NCBI RefSeq assembly: GCF_000427825.1
Contig: NZ_KE386593.1
Coordinates: forward strand, 916,941 to 980,940
From: Thermocrispum municipale DSM 44069
GTDB lineage: Bacteria > Actinomycetota > Actinomycetes > Mycobacteriales > Pseudonocardiaceae
Length of the DNA stretch: 64,000 nucleotides
Reading direction: 5' to 3'
The notes beneath the pieces were generated by a model that saw nothing but the letters and a program-made list of their open reading frames with translations, had not been told where the DNA came from and made no database searches. This document shows, in pieces, positions 34,924 to 42,935 of the stretch; the stretch's first letter is position 1; each line of letters begins with the position of its first letter. A program made the translations under genes and the position numbers.

Positions 34924-37900
34924 TGGGCTGGTTCAACTCGCCGCTGCCCTGGTCGGAAATGGAGCGCACCCTCTCCGGCAGGCCTACGCAGCAGCACGGC
35001 GACGGCGGGGACAGCCCGGCGTGGACCAGGCGCCGTGAGGGCTACTTCCGGCCGGACGACTTGGCGGAGCTGCAGTTCGACGACGATGCCGGGGCGCGGA
35101 CCCGGGTGCCGTACGCCGAGCTGCACTGCCACTCCAACTTCAGCTTCCTGGACGGCGCCAGTCATCCGGAGGAGCTGGTCGAAGAGGCCTCCCGGCTCGG
35201 GTTGGACGCCATCGCGTTGACCGACCACGACGGCATGTACGGGGTGGTTCGCTTCGCCCAGGCGGCCAAGGAACTGGGGGTGCGGACGGTGTACGGGGCC
35301 GAGCTCAGCCTGGGCAGGCGCGATGAACCGAGGGGACCGACGGCGAGCGGGGCGAAAGCGAACCGGGCAAGGGCGAACGCGCCGGCGGTGAACGGGTCGG
35401 CGGCGAGCGGGCCGGCGGTGAACGGGCCGACGTCGAACGGGCGGCGCGCGAGCACGACCGAGCAGGATCTGCCGCCGCAGCCGGAGGCCCGCACGGGTTC
35501 CGCCGACCCGGGGAGCGAGCATCTGGTGCTGCTCGCCAGGGACGCGGAGGGCTATTCCGCGCTCTGTGCGGCGATCACCGACGGGCAGCTGGCCGGCCAC
35601 GAAGACCCGGTGAACCGGCTGTCCGAGAAGGGACGGCCGCGGTACCGGCTGCCCGAGGTCGCCGAGCGGGTAGCCGGGCGGGTGGCGGTGCTGACCGGCT
35701 GTCGCAAAGGTCCGCTGCGTTCGGTGTTGCCCGCACCGGACGCCCCGCAGGAGGAGCGGGTCGGTGGGTACCGGCGGGCCGCGGAGCGGTTGAAGGAGCT
35801 GACCGTCCTGTTCGGCAAGGACAACGTCTATGTGGAGCTGTTCGACCACGGATTGCCGGTCGACACCGCGCACAACGACACCATGGCGGCGTTGGCGGCG
35901 GAGTTCGGTCTGCCCACGGTGGCCACGACCGGCGCGCATTACGCGGCGCCACCCCGCGGCAGGCTGGCGGCGACGGTGGCGGCGATCCGGGCCCGGCGCA
36001 GCCTCGACGAGCTGGACGGCTGGTTGCCGCCGTCCGCGAGTGCGCACTTGCGGTCCGGTGCGGAGATGCAGGCGCGGTTCGCGCGCTATCCGGGTGCCGT
36101 CCAGCGTGCCGCTTTGCTGGGGGTGGAGTGCGCGTTCGACCTCGAGCTGCTCGCCCCCGATCTCCCGCCGTTCGACGTGCCGCCCGGCCACAACGAGGTG
36201 AGCTGGTTGATCCAGCTGACCTACGAGGGCGCCGTGCAGCGCTACGGCACTCGCTACCAGAACCCGGAGGCCTACGCACAGATCGAGCACGAGCTCAAGG
36301 TGATCACCGAGCTGAACTTCCCCGGCTACTTCCTGATCGTGGCCGACATCGTGCGGTTCTGCCGGGAGAACAACATCCTCTGCCAGGGCCGTGGCTCGGC
36401 GGCCAACTCGGCGGTGTGCTACGCGCTGGGCATCACCAATGTCGACCCGGTCGAACACAAGCTGCTGTTCGAGCGGTTCCTGGCGCCGGAGCGGGACGGA
36501 CCACCGGACATCGACGTGGACATCGAGTCGGACCGCCGGGAGGAGGTGATCCAGTACGTCTACCGCAAGTACGGCAGGTTGAAAGCCGCTCAGGTGGCCA
36601 ATGTCATCACCTACCGGGCACGTTCGGCGGTGCGGGACGTGGCCAAAGCGCTGGGCTACGCGCCGGGGCAGCAGGACGCGTGGAGCAAGCAGATCGACCG
36701 GTGGACCACACAAGCGGCCAATGTGGACAACGACGTGCCGGACGAGGTCATCGCGCTGGCCAACCAGCTCGGTGACTTCCCGCGTCACCTCGGTATTCAC
36801 TCCGGCGGGATGGTGCTGGCGGACCGGCCGGTGAGCGAGATCTGCCCGGTGGAGTGGGCACGCATGGCCGAGCGCAGCGTGCTGCAGTGGGACAAGGACG
36901 ACTGTGCCGCGGTCGGTCTGGTGAAGTTCGACCTGCTCGGGTTGGGCATGCTCTCGGCGATCAAGTACGCGGTGGAAATGGTGCGCGACTACCAGGGCAT
37001 CACCATCGACCTGGCCAAGCTTCCGCTGGAGGATCAGAACGTCTACGACATGCTGTGCCGGGGTGACGCCGTCGGTGTCTTCCAGGTGGAAAGCCGGGCG
37101 CAGCTGGCGACCCTGCCGAGGCTGAAACCGCGCAGCATCAAGGAACTGGCGATCGAGGTCGCGCTGATTCGGCCCGGCCCGATCCAGGGCGGATCAGTCC
37201 ACCCCTACATCCGTCGCCACGCGGGCGTCGACGAAGTCACCTACGACCATCCGCTGGCCAAGAACGCCTTGGAGAAGACGCTCGGGGTGCCACTGTTCCA
37301 GGAACAGTTGATGCAACTGGCCATCGACGTCGCCGGGTTCAGTGCCGCGGAAGCCGACGAGCTGCGGCGCGCGATCGGGGCGAAGAGGTCGGTGCGCAAG
37401 ATGGAGGCGCTCCGCCAGCGTTTCTACGACGGAGCGAAAGCCAACGGGGTGGATCAACCGACCGCCGAGCGGATCTTCGCGAAGCTGGTGGCCTTCGCCA
37501 ACTTCGGTTTCCCGGAAAGCCACGCGCTGAGCTTCGCCTACCTGGTATTCACCAGCGCCTATTTGAAGCGCTACTTCCCTGCGGCGTTCTGCGCTGGGTT
37601 GCTCCGCGCACAGCCCATGGGGTTCTACTCGCCGCAGACGCTGGTGGCCGATGCTCGCAGGCATGGCGTGACCGTGCTGGGCGTGGACATCAATGCCAGC
37701 CTGGCGCACACCACGCTCAAGCCGGATCCCGACGGCGGCGAACCCGCGGTGCTGATCGGGCTGGGGTCGGTGCGCACGATCGGCACGGAGCTGGCCGGGC
37801 GCATCGTCGAGGAACGGCAAGCGCACGGGCCGTACCGCAGCATGACCGACCTGGCGCGCCGGGTGCGGCTGACCACCCCTCAGGTCGAGGCGTTGGCCAC

Positions 37901-38453
37901 CGCGGGTGCGTTCCGCGAGCTGGAGCCCGATCGGCGCAAAGCGTTGTGGGCCGCGGGAGCGGTCGTCCACGAGCGGCCGGAGAAGCTGCCGGGGAGTGGG
38001 GTCGGCGTGCAGGCGCCGATGCTGCCGGGGATGGATGACGTGGAAGTGGCGATGGCCGATGTGTGGGCGACCGGGCTGTCGCCGGACAGCTTCCCGATCC
38101 AGTTCCACCGGGAACGGCTCGACCGGCTGGGCGCGATTCCCGCGGCGAAGCTGGCTTCGATCCCGCACGGCACCAGAGTGCTGATCGGTGGGGCGGTGAC
38201 CCATCGGCAGCGGCCGGCAACGGCCAACGGCATCACGTTCCTCAACCTCGAAGACGAAACCGGGATGGTCAACGTGGTGTGTACCAAGGGGTTGTGGGCG
38301 CGCTACGCCACGATCGCGCGTTCCAGCCCGGCGTTGCTGGTTCGCGGCGTCGTGGAGCACGCCTCCCACGGCGACGGAGTCGTCAGCGTCCTCGCCGACC
38401 GCCTGCAGCACTTCGACGTGCGAATCCGCACCAAATCGCGCGACTTCCACTGA
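34923..38453 (+). CDS. dnaE2: error-prone DNA polymerase DnaE2
   Basis: 1176 aa from ATG 34923. A C-family polymerase that bypasses lesions during SOS mutagenesis. The PHP domain starts near residue 65 (AELHCHSNFSFLDGASHPEEL; TDHDGMYG). The polymerase core has the catalytic PDIDVDIESDRREEVI and GRGSAANSAVCY, and the C-terminus holds a helix-hairpin-helix and OB fold (NGITFLNLEDETGMVNVV). Residues about 132-198 form an Ala/Asn/Gly-rich low-complexity insert within the PHP domain, encoded by short DNA repeats (GCCGGCGGTGAACGGG at 35381-35396 and 35411-35426). It is the last gene of the LexA-controlled operon. Confidence 0.96.
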   Translation: MGWFNSPLPWSEMERTLSGRPTQQHGDGGDSPAWTRRREGYFRPDDLAELQFDDDAGARTRVPYAELHCHSNFSFLDGASHPEELVEEASRLGLDAIALTDHDGMYGVVRFAQAAKELGVRTVYGAELSLGRRDEPRGPTASGAKANRARANAPAVNGSAASGPAVNGPTSNGRRASTTEQDLPPQPEARTGSADPGSEHLVLLARDAEGYSALCAAITDGQLAGHEDPVNRLSEKGRPRYRLPEVAERVAGRVAVLTGCRKGPLRSVLPAPDAPQEERVGGYRRAAERLKELTVLFGKDNVYVELFDHGLPVDTAHNDTMAALAAEFGLPTVATTGAHYAAPPRGRLAATVAAIRARRSLDELDGWLPPSASAHLRSGAEMQARFARYPGAVQRAALLGVECAFDLELLAPDLPPFDVPPGHNEVSWLIQLTYEGAVQRYGTRYQNPEAYAQIEHELKVITELNFPGYFLIVADIVRFCRENNILCQGRGSAANSAVCYALGITNVDPVEHKLLFERFLAPERDGPPDIDVDIESDRREEVIQYVYRKYGRLKAAQVANVITYRARSAVRDVAKALGYAPGQQDAWSKQIDRWTTQAANVDNDVPDEVIALANQLGDFPRHLGIHSGGMVLADRPVSEICPVEWARMAERSVLQWDKDDCAAVGLVKFDLLGLGMLSAIKYAVEMVRDYQGITIDLAKLPLEDQNVYDMLCRGDAVGVFQVESRAQLATLPRLKPRSIKELAIEVALIRPGPIQGGSVHPYIRRHAGVDEVTYDHPLAKNALEKTLGVPLFQEQLMQLAIDVAGFSAAEADELRRAIGAKRSVRKMEALRQRFYDGAKANGVDQPTAERIFAKLVAFANFGFPESHALSFAYLVFTSAYLKRYFPAAFCAGLLRAQPMGFYSPQTLVADARRHGVTVLGVDINASLAHTTLKPDPDGGEPAVLIGLGSVRTIGTELAGRIVEERQAHGPYRSMTDLARRVRLTTPQVEALATAGAFRELEPDRRKALWAAGAVVHERPEKLPGSGVGVQAPMLPGMDDVEVAMADVWATGLSPDSFPIQFHRERLDRLGAIPAAKLASIPHGTRVLIGGAVTHRQRPATANGITFLNLEDETGMVNVVCTKGLWARYATIARSSPALLVRGVVEHASHGDGVVSVLADRLQHFDVRIRTKSRDFH

Positions 38454-38643
38454 GCAGGCCCGGCGCAACCGGCCGGCAGACGCGCAGATCCCGGCCCGAG
38501 CACGCGGCGCGCTCCGGCCTCGCGGCGGAGTTCCACGGCGCGAGCACCGCCGATATCGGTGCCGATTCGACGCAGCCCCTCGAGCGACGAACCTACGCAT
38601 CGGCCGGAGCAGGGAGCAGCTTCGCCCCGAGCTGGGCGCCCGC
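38454..38643. other. spacer between dnaE2 and repeat array
   Basis: No gene is supported in these 190 bp; frames through it are shadows that run into the repeats. No convincing terminator was seen directly after dnaE2. Confidence 0.4.
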
Positions 38644-38966
38644 GTTCAGGTGCGGGGGTGGGCCGACTTGGTGGGCTGAGTTCAGGTGCGCGGGGGCGGG
38701 CCGACTTCGTGGGCCGAGTTCAGGCGCCGGGGGCGGCTGATTTGGTGGCCCGAGTTCAGGTGCTGGGCGGCTGAGTTGGTGGCCAGAGTTCAGGTGCGCG
38801 GCCGGGCCGACCTCGTGGGCCGAGTTCAGGTGCCCGGGGCGGGCCGACCTGGTGGCTCGAGTTCGGGTGCGTGGCGGGCCAGCTGGTGGGCTGGGTTCGA
38901 GAGTGTCGACGGGGTCAGCCGGCGGACCGAGTTCGAGCGCGCGGTTGGGCCGAGCCGGTGGGCTGA
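38644..38966. repeat. intergenic array of nine degenerate ~36-bp tandem repeats
   Basis: Units begin GTTC at 38644, 38680, 38718, 38754, 38788, 38824, 38861, 38895 and 38931, with lengths 34-38 bp; a tenth partial unit starts at 38967. The shared pattern is GTTCAGGTGCGC, then a G/C-rich variable middle, then GCCGACYTGGTGGGCYGA. The array decays toward its right end. Reading frames through it show repeated LNSAHQVGPP-like peptides on the minus strand, but the variable unit length breaks the frame, so coding is unlikely. It lies between the SOS operon and the acyl-CoA island. No CRISPR-like spacers: the units abut. Confidence 0.85.
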
Positions 38967-39005
38967 GTTCGCATACGACGGATCCCTGTGTGACCCAGAA
39001 CATAG

Positions 39006-39233
39006 TTTCGGACCTACCACGGGCCTGGCGTCGCGGTCGAGTGGGACGAGTTCGACTTCTCCCGGCAGCCGTTGGATTTCCGGATGTACGACGGCACGCT
39101 CGCGCCGGGCTTGATCGGCAAGGAGTACGTGTCCCGGGTGCAGACGATCGCCCCGGACGGCAGGCGATGGACCGGAGCGGGGCACACCGAGCTGTTCCTC
39201 GACGGACCGTTCCGGCCGTACGGATTCGAGTGA
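39006..39233 (+). pseudogene. C-terminal remnant of a lost gene
   Basis: This frame is open from a TAG at 39003 to a TGA at 39231 and reads as convincing protein: EWDEFDFSRQPLDFRMYDGTL, then GLIGKEYVSRVQTIAPDGRRW and ELFLDGPFRPYGFE. No ATG, GTG or TTG start is available before the internal FRM methionine. The stop is followed after 8 nt by the ATG of the NTF2-like gene with GAGGTGAGCG between, the spacing of a coupled operon gene. It is therefore most likely the 3' end of the former first gene of this operon, its 5' part lost at the repeat array. The family is not recognised. Confidence 0.5.
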
Positions 39234-39241
39234 GGTGAGCG

Positions 39242-39805
39242 ATGATCGTCGAGCTCAGGCCCGCGGCGGAACGGAGTTGGCAGTTGCTGACCGACCGGCT
39301 CCACGCGGAGCAGGACCCGCGCAAGCGCGCGAACCTGGAGGTGGTGGCGCGGCACGTGCGGGAGGAGGTCCGCGGCGACGTTCCCGCGCTGATGAAGACC
39401 CTGGTCCCGGAACCGGTCTACGAGATCTGGGGTGCGTCGGACTCGGTCGGCCCCCAGGGATACGACGAGGTCAAGGCGTTCTACGAGGCGTCGATCGCGA
39501 TCGGCAAGAACCGGCTGGAGTTCGAGATCACCGCCGTGCTGGTGGAGCACGACCTGGTGGCCACCGAAGGGATCTTCCGGCACGCCTACGACGGGGAGCT
39601 GCTGATCCGCCGCGGCTTCGCGCGAGCCGACGAGGTCGAGCGCCACGGTTGGTATCTCGTCGAGTATCAGGCGCTGATCCTGTGGCCGATCGACGCCGAC
39701 GGGTTGATCGAAGGCGAGCGCATGTACGTGGGGGAGAAGCCGCGCGTGCTGCGTCGGCTCGAACCCGGCGAGTGCGATCACCTCGGTCCGGTCGACCGCG
39801 GCTAG
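39242..39805 (+). CDS. NTF2-like (SnoaL-fold) protein
   Basis: 187 aa, ATG 39242 preceded by GAGGTGAG. The fold pattern is a helical start (AAERSWQLLTDRLHAEQDPRKRANLEVVARHVREEV), then YEIWG ... YDEVKAFYEASI ... EFEITAVLVEHDLVATEGIFR and beta strands around YQALILWPIDADGLIEGERMY, as in ketosteroid-isomerase-like proteins. Such proteins recur in actinobacterial steroid and acyl-CoA degradation operons. No classical catalytic Asp/Tyr set can be assigned confidently, so the reaction is open. It begins the forward operon that continues with the MaoC gene 28 bp later. Confidence 0.75.
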   Translation: MIVELRPAAERSWQLLTDRLHAEQDPRKRANLEVVARHVREEVRGDVPALMKTLVPEPVYEIWGASDSVGPQGYDEVKAFYEASIAIGKNRLEFEITAVLVEHDLVATEGIFRHAYDGELLIRRGFARADEVERHGWYLVEYQALILWPIDADGLIEGERMYVGEKPRVLRRLEPGECDHLGPVDRG

Positions 39806-39833
39806 CTCTACGACAGAAAGGACGTAGTAATCC

Positions 39834-40688
39834 ATGGCACTGGATCCGGGCGCGGTCGGCGCCGAGTCGGGCCCGCGGCGCGCCACCTGGGAGAGCAAGG
39901 ACTGCATCTTGTACGCGCTCGGCGTGGGCGCGGGCGTCGACGAGCTCGCCTACACCACGGAGAACACCAAGGGTGTCCAGCAGCAGGTGCTGCCGACGTA
40001 TCCGGTGGTGCTGAGCATCGACCCGGGCATCTTCAAGCGATTCGGCCCGTTCGACTGGGCCAAGCTCGTGCACGCCGAGCAGGGCGTCGAGCTGCTGCGT
40101 CCGCTGCCGCCCCAGGGGGCCGTGCTCACCACCACGCGTATCGCGGACATGTTCGACAAGGGCAAGGCCGCCGTGGTCGTCACCGAGTCGGAGTCGGTCG
40201 ACGAGGAGACCGGTGAGCCGATGTTCCGCGCTCGCTCGGCGTTCTTCATCGGCGGGGCAGGCGGCTGGGGCGGCGACCGCGGGCCGAGCGCGACCTGGCA
40301 GGCGCCCGATCGCGCGCCCGACCACACCGTCACGTATGCGACGCGACCCGACCAGGCGCTGCTCTACCGGTTGAGCGGGGACCGCAACCCGCTGCATTCC
40401 GATCCGGCTTTCGCGCGTCGCGCGGGCTTCGATCGGCCGATTCTGCACGGTCTGTGCACCTACGGCTTCACTGGCCGCGCCCTCCTGCACACGGTGGCAG
40501 GCGGCGAAGCTCACCGCTTGCGCAGCATGGATGCGCGGTTCGCCGCCCCGGTCCTGCCCGGCGACACCCTGCACGTCGACATCTGGACCGACGGAGAAGG
40601 CGAGGCGCTGTTCCAGACCCGCAAGGACGACGGCACCATCGTGCTGACCAACGGCCGGTGCCGGTTCACCGCGGATGCGACCCGGTGA
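39834..40688 (+). CDS. MaoC-type (double hotdog) 2-enoyl-CoA hydratase
   Basis: 284 aa. Two hotdog domains: an N-terminal one (residues 15-135) without catalytic residues and a C-terminal one with the R-specific hydratase 2 signature GDRNPLHSDPAFARRAGFDR, then PILHGL, where Asp and His are catalytic. It resembles the hydratase part of peroxisomal MFE-2 and mycobacterial HtdY/ChsH-type enzymes used in steroid side-chain and fatty acid beta-oxidation. The stop overlaps the next start as GTGA at 40685-40688. Confidence 0.88.
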   Translation: MALDPGAVGAESGPRRATWESKDCILYALGVGAGVDELAYTTENTKGVQQQVLPTYPVVLSIDPGIFKRFGPFDWAKLVHAEQGVELLRPLPPQGAVLTTTRIADMFDKGKAAVVVTESESVDEETGEPMFRARSAFFIGGAGGWGGDRGPSATWQAPDRAPDHTVTYATRPDQALLYRLSGDRNPLHSDPAFARRAGFDRPILHGLCTYGFTGRALLHTVAGGEAHRLRSMDARFAAPVLPGDTLHVDIWTDGEGEALFQTRKDDGTIVLTNGRCRFTADATR

Positions 40689-41838
40689 CGATCGTCGTCG
40701 TCGGTGCGGGGCTCGCCGGCCTCCGGGTCGCCGAGGAGCTGCGGAAAGCCGGGTTCGACGGCGAACTGACCCTCGTCGGAGCGGAATCCACCCCGCCGTA
40801 CGACCGGCCGCCGTTGTCGAAGGAAGTTCTGCGAGGTACGCGCTCACCTGCGGACATCCGGCTCCGGGAGGACGCGTTCTTCGCCGACCACGACATCACC
40901 TTGCGGCTCGGCTCGGCGGTGACCGCGGTGCAGCCGCGGCACAAGCGCCTCACGTTGGCCGACGGCGACGTCCTCGACTACGAGCGCCTGGTCATCGCGA
41001 CCGGATTGCGTCCTCGCGGTCTTCCCGGGACCGGGGCGATGCCTGGAGTGCACACGTTGCGTTCGGTGAACGACTGTCTTGCGCTGCGGCAGCGGCTGGA
41101 TGGTGCGCGCGAGGTGCTCGTCGTGGGAGCGGGCTTCGTCGGGTGTGAGGTGGCCGCGAGCCTGCGGGATCTGGGGCTCGGCGTCCACCTTGTCGAGCCC
41201 CAGTCGACCCCGTTGCCGCTGCGCTGGGGGAAACGCTCGGCGAGCTGGTGGCTCGCTGGCATCGGAAAGCCGGGGTGGACCTGCGGTGCGGGGCCGGGGT
41301 GGCACGGTTGGAGCCCTCCGGGCGACGGCTGCGCGCCACACTGACGGACGGCGCCGAGATCGAGACCGATGTCGTGGTCGTCGGTATCGGCGCGGTGCCC
41401 GAAGTGGGCTGGCTGACCGGCAGCGGGATCGAGGTCGGCGACGGTGTGCTGTGCGACGAGCGCGGACGTACCAGCGTCGCGGACGTGTGGGCGGTGGGCG
41501 ACGTGGCTGCGTGGCTCGGCTCGGATGGCCGCCGTCGCGTCGAACACTGGACGAATGCGGGCGAGCAGGCGCGGGTGGTGGCCAGGGACATGCTCGGGCT
41601 GCCGTGCCAGGAAACGGTCGTGCCGTACTTCTGGAGTGATCAATACGACCTGAAACTCCAGGTCTTCGGTGACGTGACCCCCTCCGCCGAGGTCCGGTTG
41701 GAAGAAGACGACGGCAGGCGCTTTCTCGCGACGTGTGTGACCGATGGGCGGCTGATGGCGGTCGTCGCGGCCGGGATGGCGGGCAAGGCGGCACGGTTGC
41801 GGCGCCGGATCGGCGAGCCGGTGGGAGTTGCGCGATGA
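40685..41838 (+). pseudogene. FAD-dependent ferredoxin reductase, split by a 1-nt deletion
   Basis: Start GTG 40685, coupled to the MaoC gene by GTGA. The first frame gives TIVVVGAGLAGLRVAEEL (FAD site), PPYDRPPLSKEVL, and the NAD site EVLVVGAGFVGCEVAASL, then breaks near 41222. The protein continues in the next frame (GETLGELVARWHRKAGVDL ... DVWAVGDVAAW ... QYDLKLQVFG) to TGA 41836-41838. The orphan CG at 41222-41223 shows one base missing from a codon, probably Ala between PLPL and LGETLG. Repaired length would be about 384 aa, normal for BphA4/RubB-type reductases that feed P450s or oxygenases. As written, the first part stops at 41344. A recent mutation or a sequence error are both possible. 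Confidence 0.85.
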
Positions 41839-42935
41839 ACAGCGAGGTCGTGCGCATCGGCATCGTGGGGTTGAGTGCGTCCGGTGGTTGGGCCGCCGGG
41901 GTTCATGTGCCAGCTCTGTCCACTGTGGACGGATGTGAGCTGACCGCGCTTGCGGCGAGCTCGGCGGAGTCGGCGAAAGCCGCGGGCGCCCGTCACGGCG
42001 TGCCCGCGACATTCGGGTCGGCAGCGGAGCTGGCCGCATCCCCCGATGTCGACCTTGTGGTCGTGGCCGTGCAGGCGGCCAAGCACTACGAAGCCGTGCT
42101 TGCGGCCGTGGATGCGGGAAAGCACGTCTACTGCGAGTGGCCGCTGGCCACCTCGACTGCTGAGGCGGAAGCGCTGGCCACAGCGGCGCGCCGGCAGGGT
42201 GTCCGCGGGTTCGTCGGTCTGCAGGCACGATCGGCGCCGGTGATCCGGTACGTCAGGGACCTCGTCGCGTCGGGCTGGGTGGGCGAGGTGCTGTCGACCA
42301 CCGTGGTGGCATCCGGGATGGCGTGGGGCGCGGAGGCCGATGCGCGCGCGAGCTACGTACTCGACCGGGATGGCGGCTCGACCATGCTGGCGATCCCCTT
42401 CGGGCACGTCACTGACGCGGTGAGCTTCTGTCTCGGCGAATTCACCGAGGTCAGCGCGCTGATGGCGAATCGGCGCCCGCGCGTGCGCGTGCGAGACTCC
42501 GGCGAGGTCGTCACCAAGACGGCGGACGACCAGATCGCCGTGCACGGGACGCTCGAGGGCGGCGCGGTGGCGTCGGTGCACGTCCGAGGCGGCCGATCGC
42601 GCGGCACCAACTTCCTGTGGGAGATCAACGGCGCCGACGGGGACCTCGTCGTCACCGGAAACCACGGCCACCTGCAACTGGCTCAGGTGACGCTGCACGG
42701 CGCCCGGGGCAAGGACCACGAACTGGCCGAGCTTGTCGTGCCCGACGAGTACCACCTGGTGCCGGGCTGCCGGGAACACCCGTGGAGCAACCTCGCCAAC
42801 GCGTATGCGGTTCTGCTCGAAGATCTTCGTAAGGGCAGCACGGTGTTGCCCGATTTCGACCACGGGGTTCGCAGGCACAGGTTCATCGATGCCGTTCGCG
42901 CGGCGGCGGTCGACGGTCAGCGGCGGCCACTGTGA
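41835..42935 (+). CDS. Gfo/Idh/MocA family oxidoreductase
   Basis: 366 aa from ATG 41835, overlapping the preceding stop (ATGA). The N-terminal Rossmann fold has VRIGIVGLSASGGWAAGVHVPAL; the usual GxGxxG is changed to GLSASG, as in a subset of the family. AGKHVYCEWPLATS is the conserved EKP-type motif with Trp-Pro in place of Lys-Pro (CEWPLA), so the usual catalytic Lys is missing. The C-terminal alpha/beta domain covers residues 130-350. Substrates of the family are sugars, inositols or imines; here the context is acyl-CoA catabolism, and the true substrate is unknown. The next gene overlaps by GTGA. Confidence 0.85.
   Translation: MNSEVVRIGIVGLSASGGWAAGVHVPALSTVDGCELTALAASSAESAKAAGARHGVPATFGSAAELAASPDVDLVVVAVQAAKHYEAVLAAVDAGKHVYCEWPLATSTAEAEALATAARRQGVRGFVGLQARSAPVIRYVRDLVASGWVGEVLSTTVVASGMAWGAEADARASYVLDRDGGSTMLAIPFGHVTDAVSFCLGEFTEVSALMANRRPRVRVRDSGEVVTKTADDQIAVHGTLEGGAVASVHVRGGRSRGTNFLWEINGADGDLVVTGNHGHLQLAQVTLHGARGKDHELAELVVPDEYHLVPGCREHPWSNLANAYAVLLEDLRKGSTVLPDFDHGVRRHRFIDAVRAAAVDGQRRPL

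Noticed and set aside
38644-38966. CRISPR array
   Set aside because: Units are contiguous and vary internally; there are no spacers of constant length and no cas gene nearby.
38593-39324. 243-codon minus-strand frame across the repeats
   Set aside because: Its peptide repeats follow the DNA repeats, unit lengths of 34-38 bp would break the frame, and it overlaps the NTF2-like start region.
41210-41240. programmed ribosomal frameshift in the ferredoxin reductase
   Set aside because: No slippery heptamer or downstream pseudoknot was evident; deletion or sequence error is simpler.
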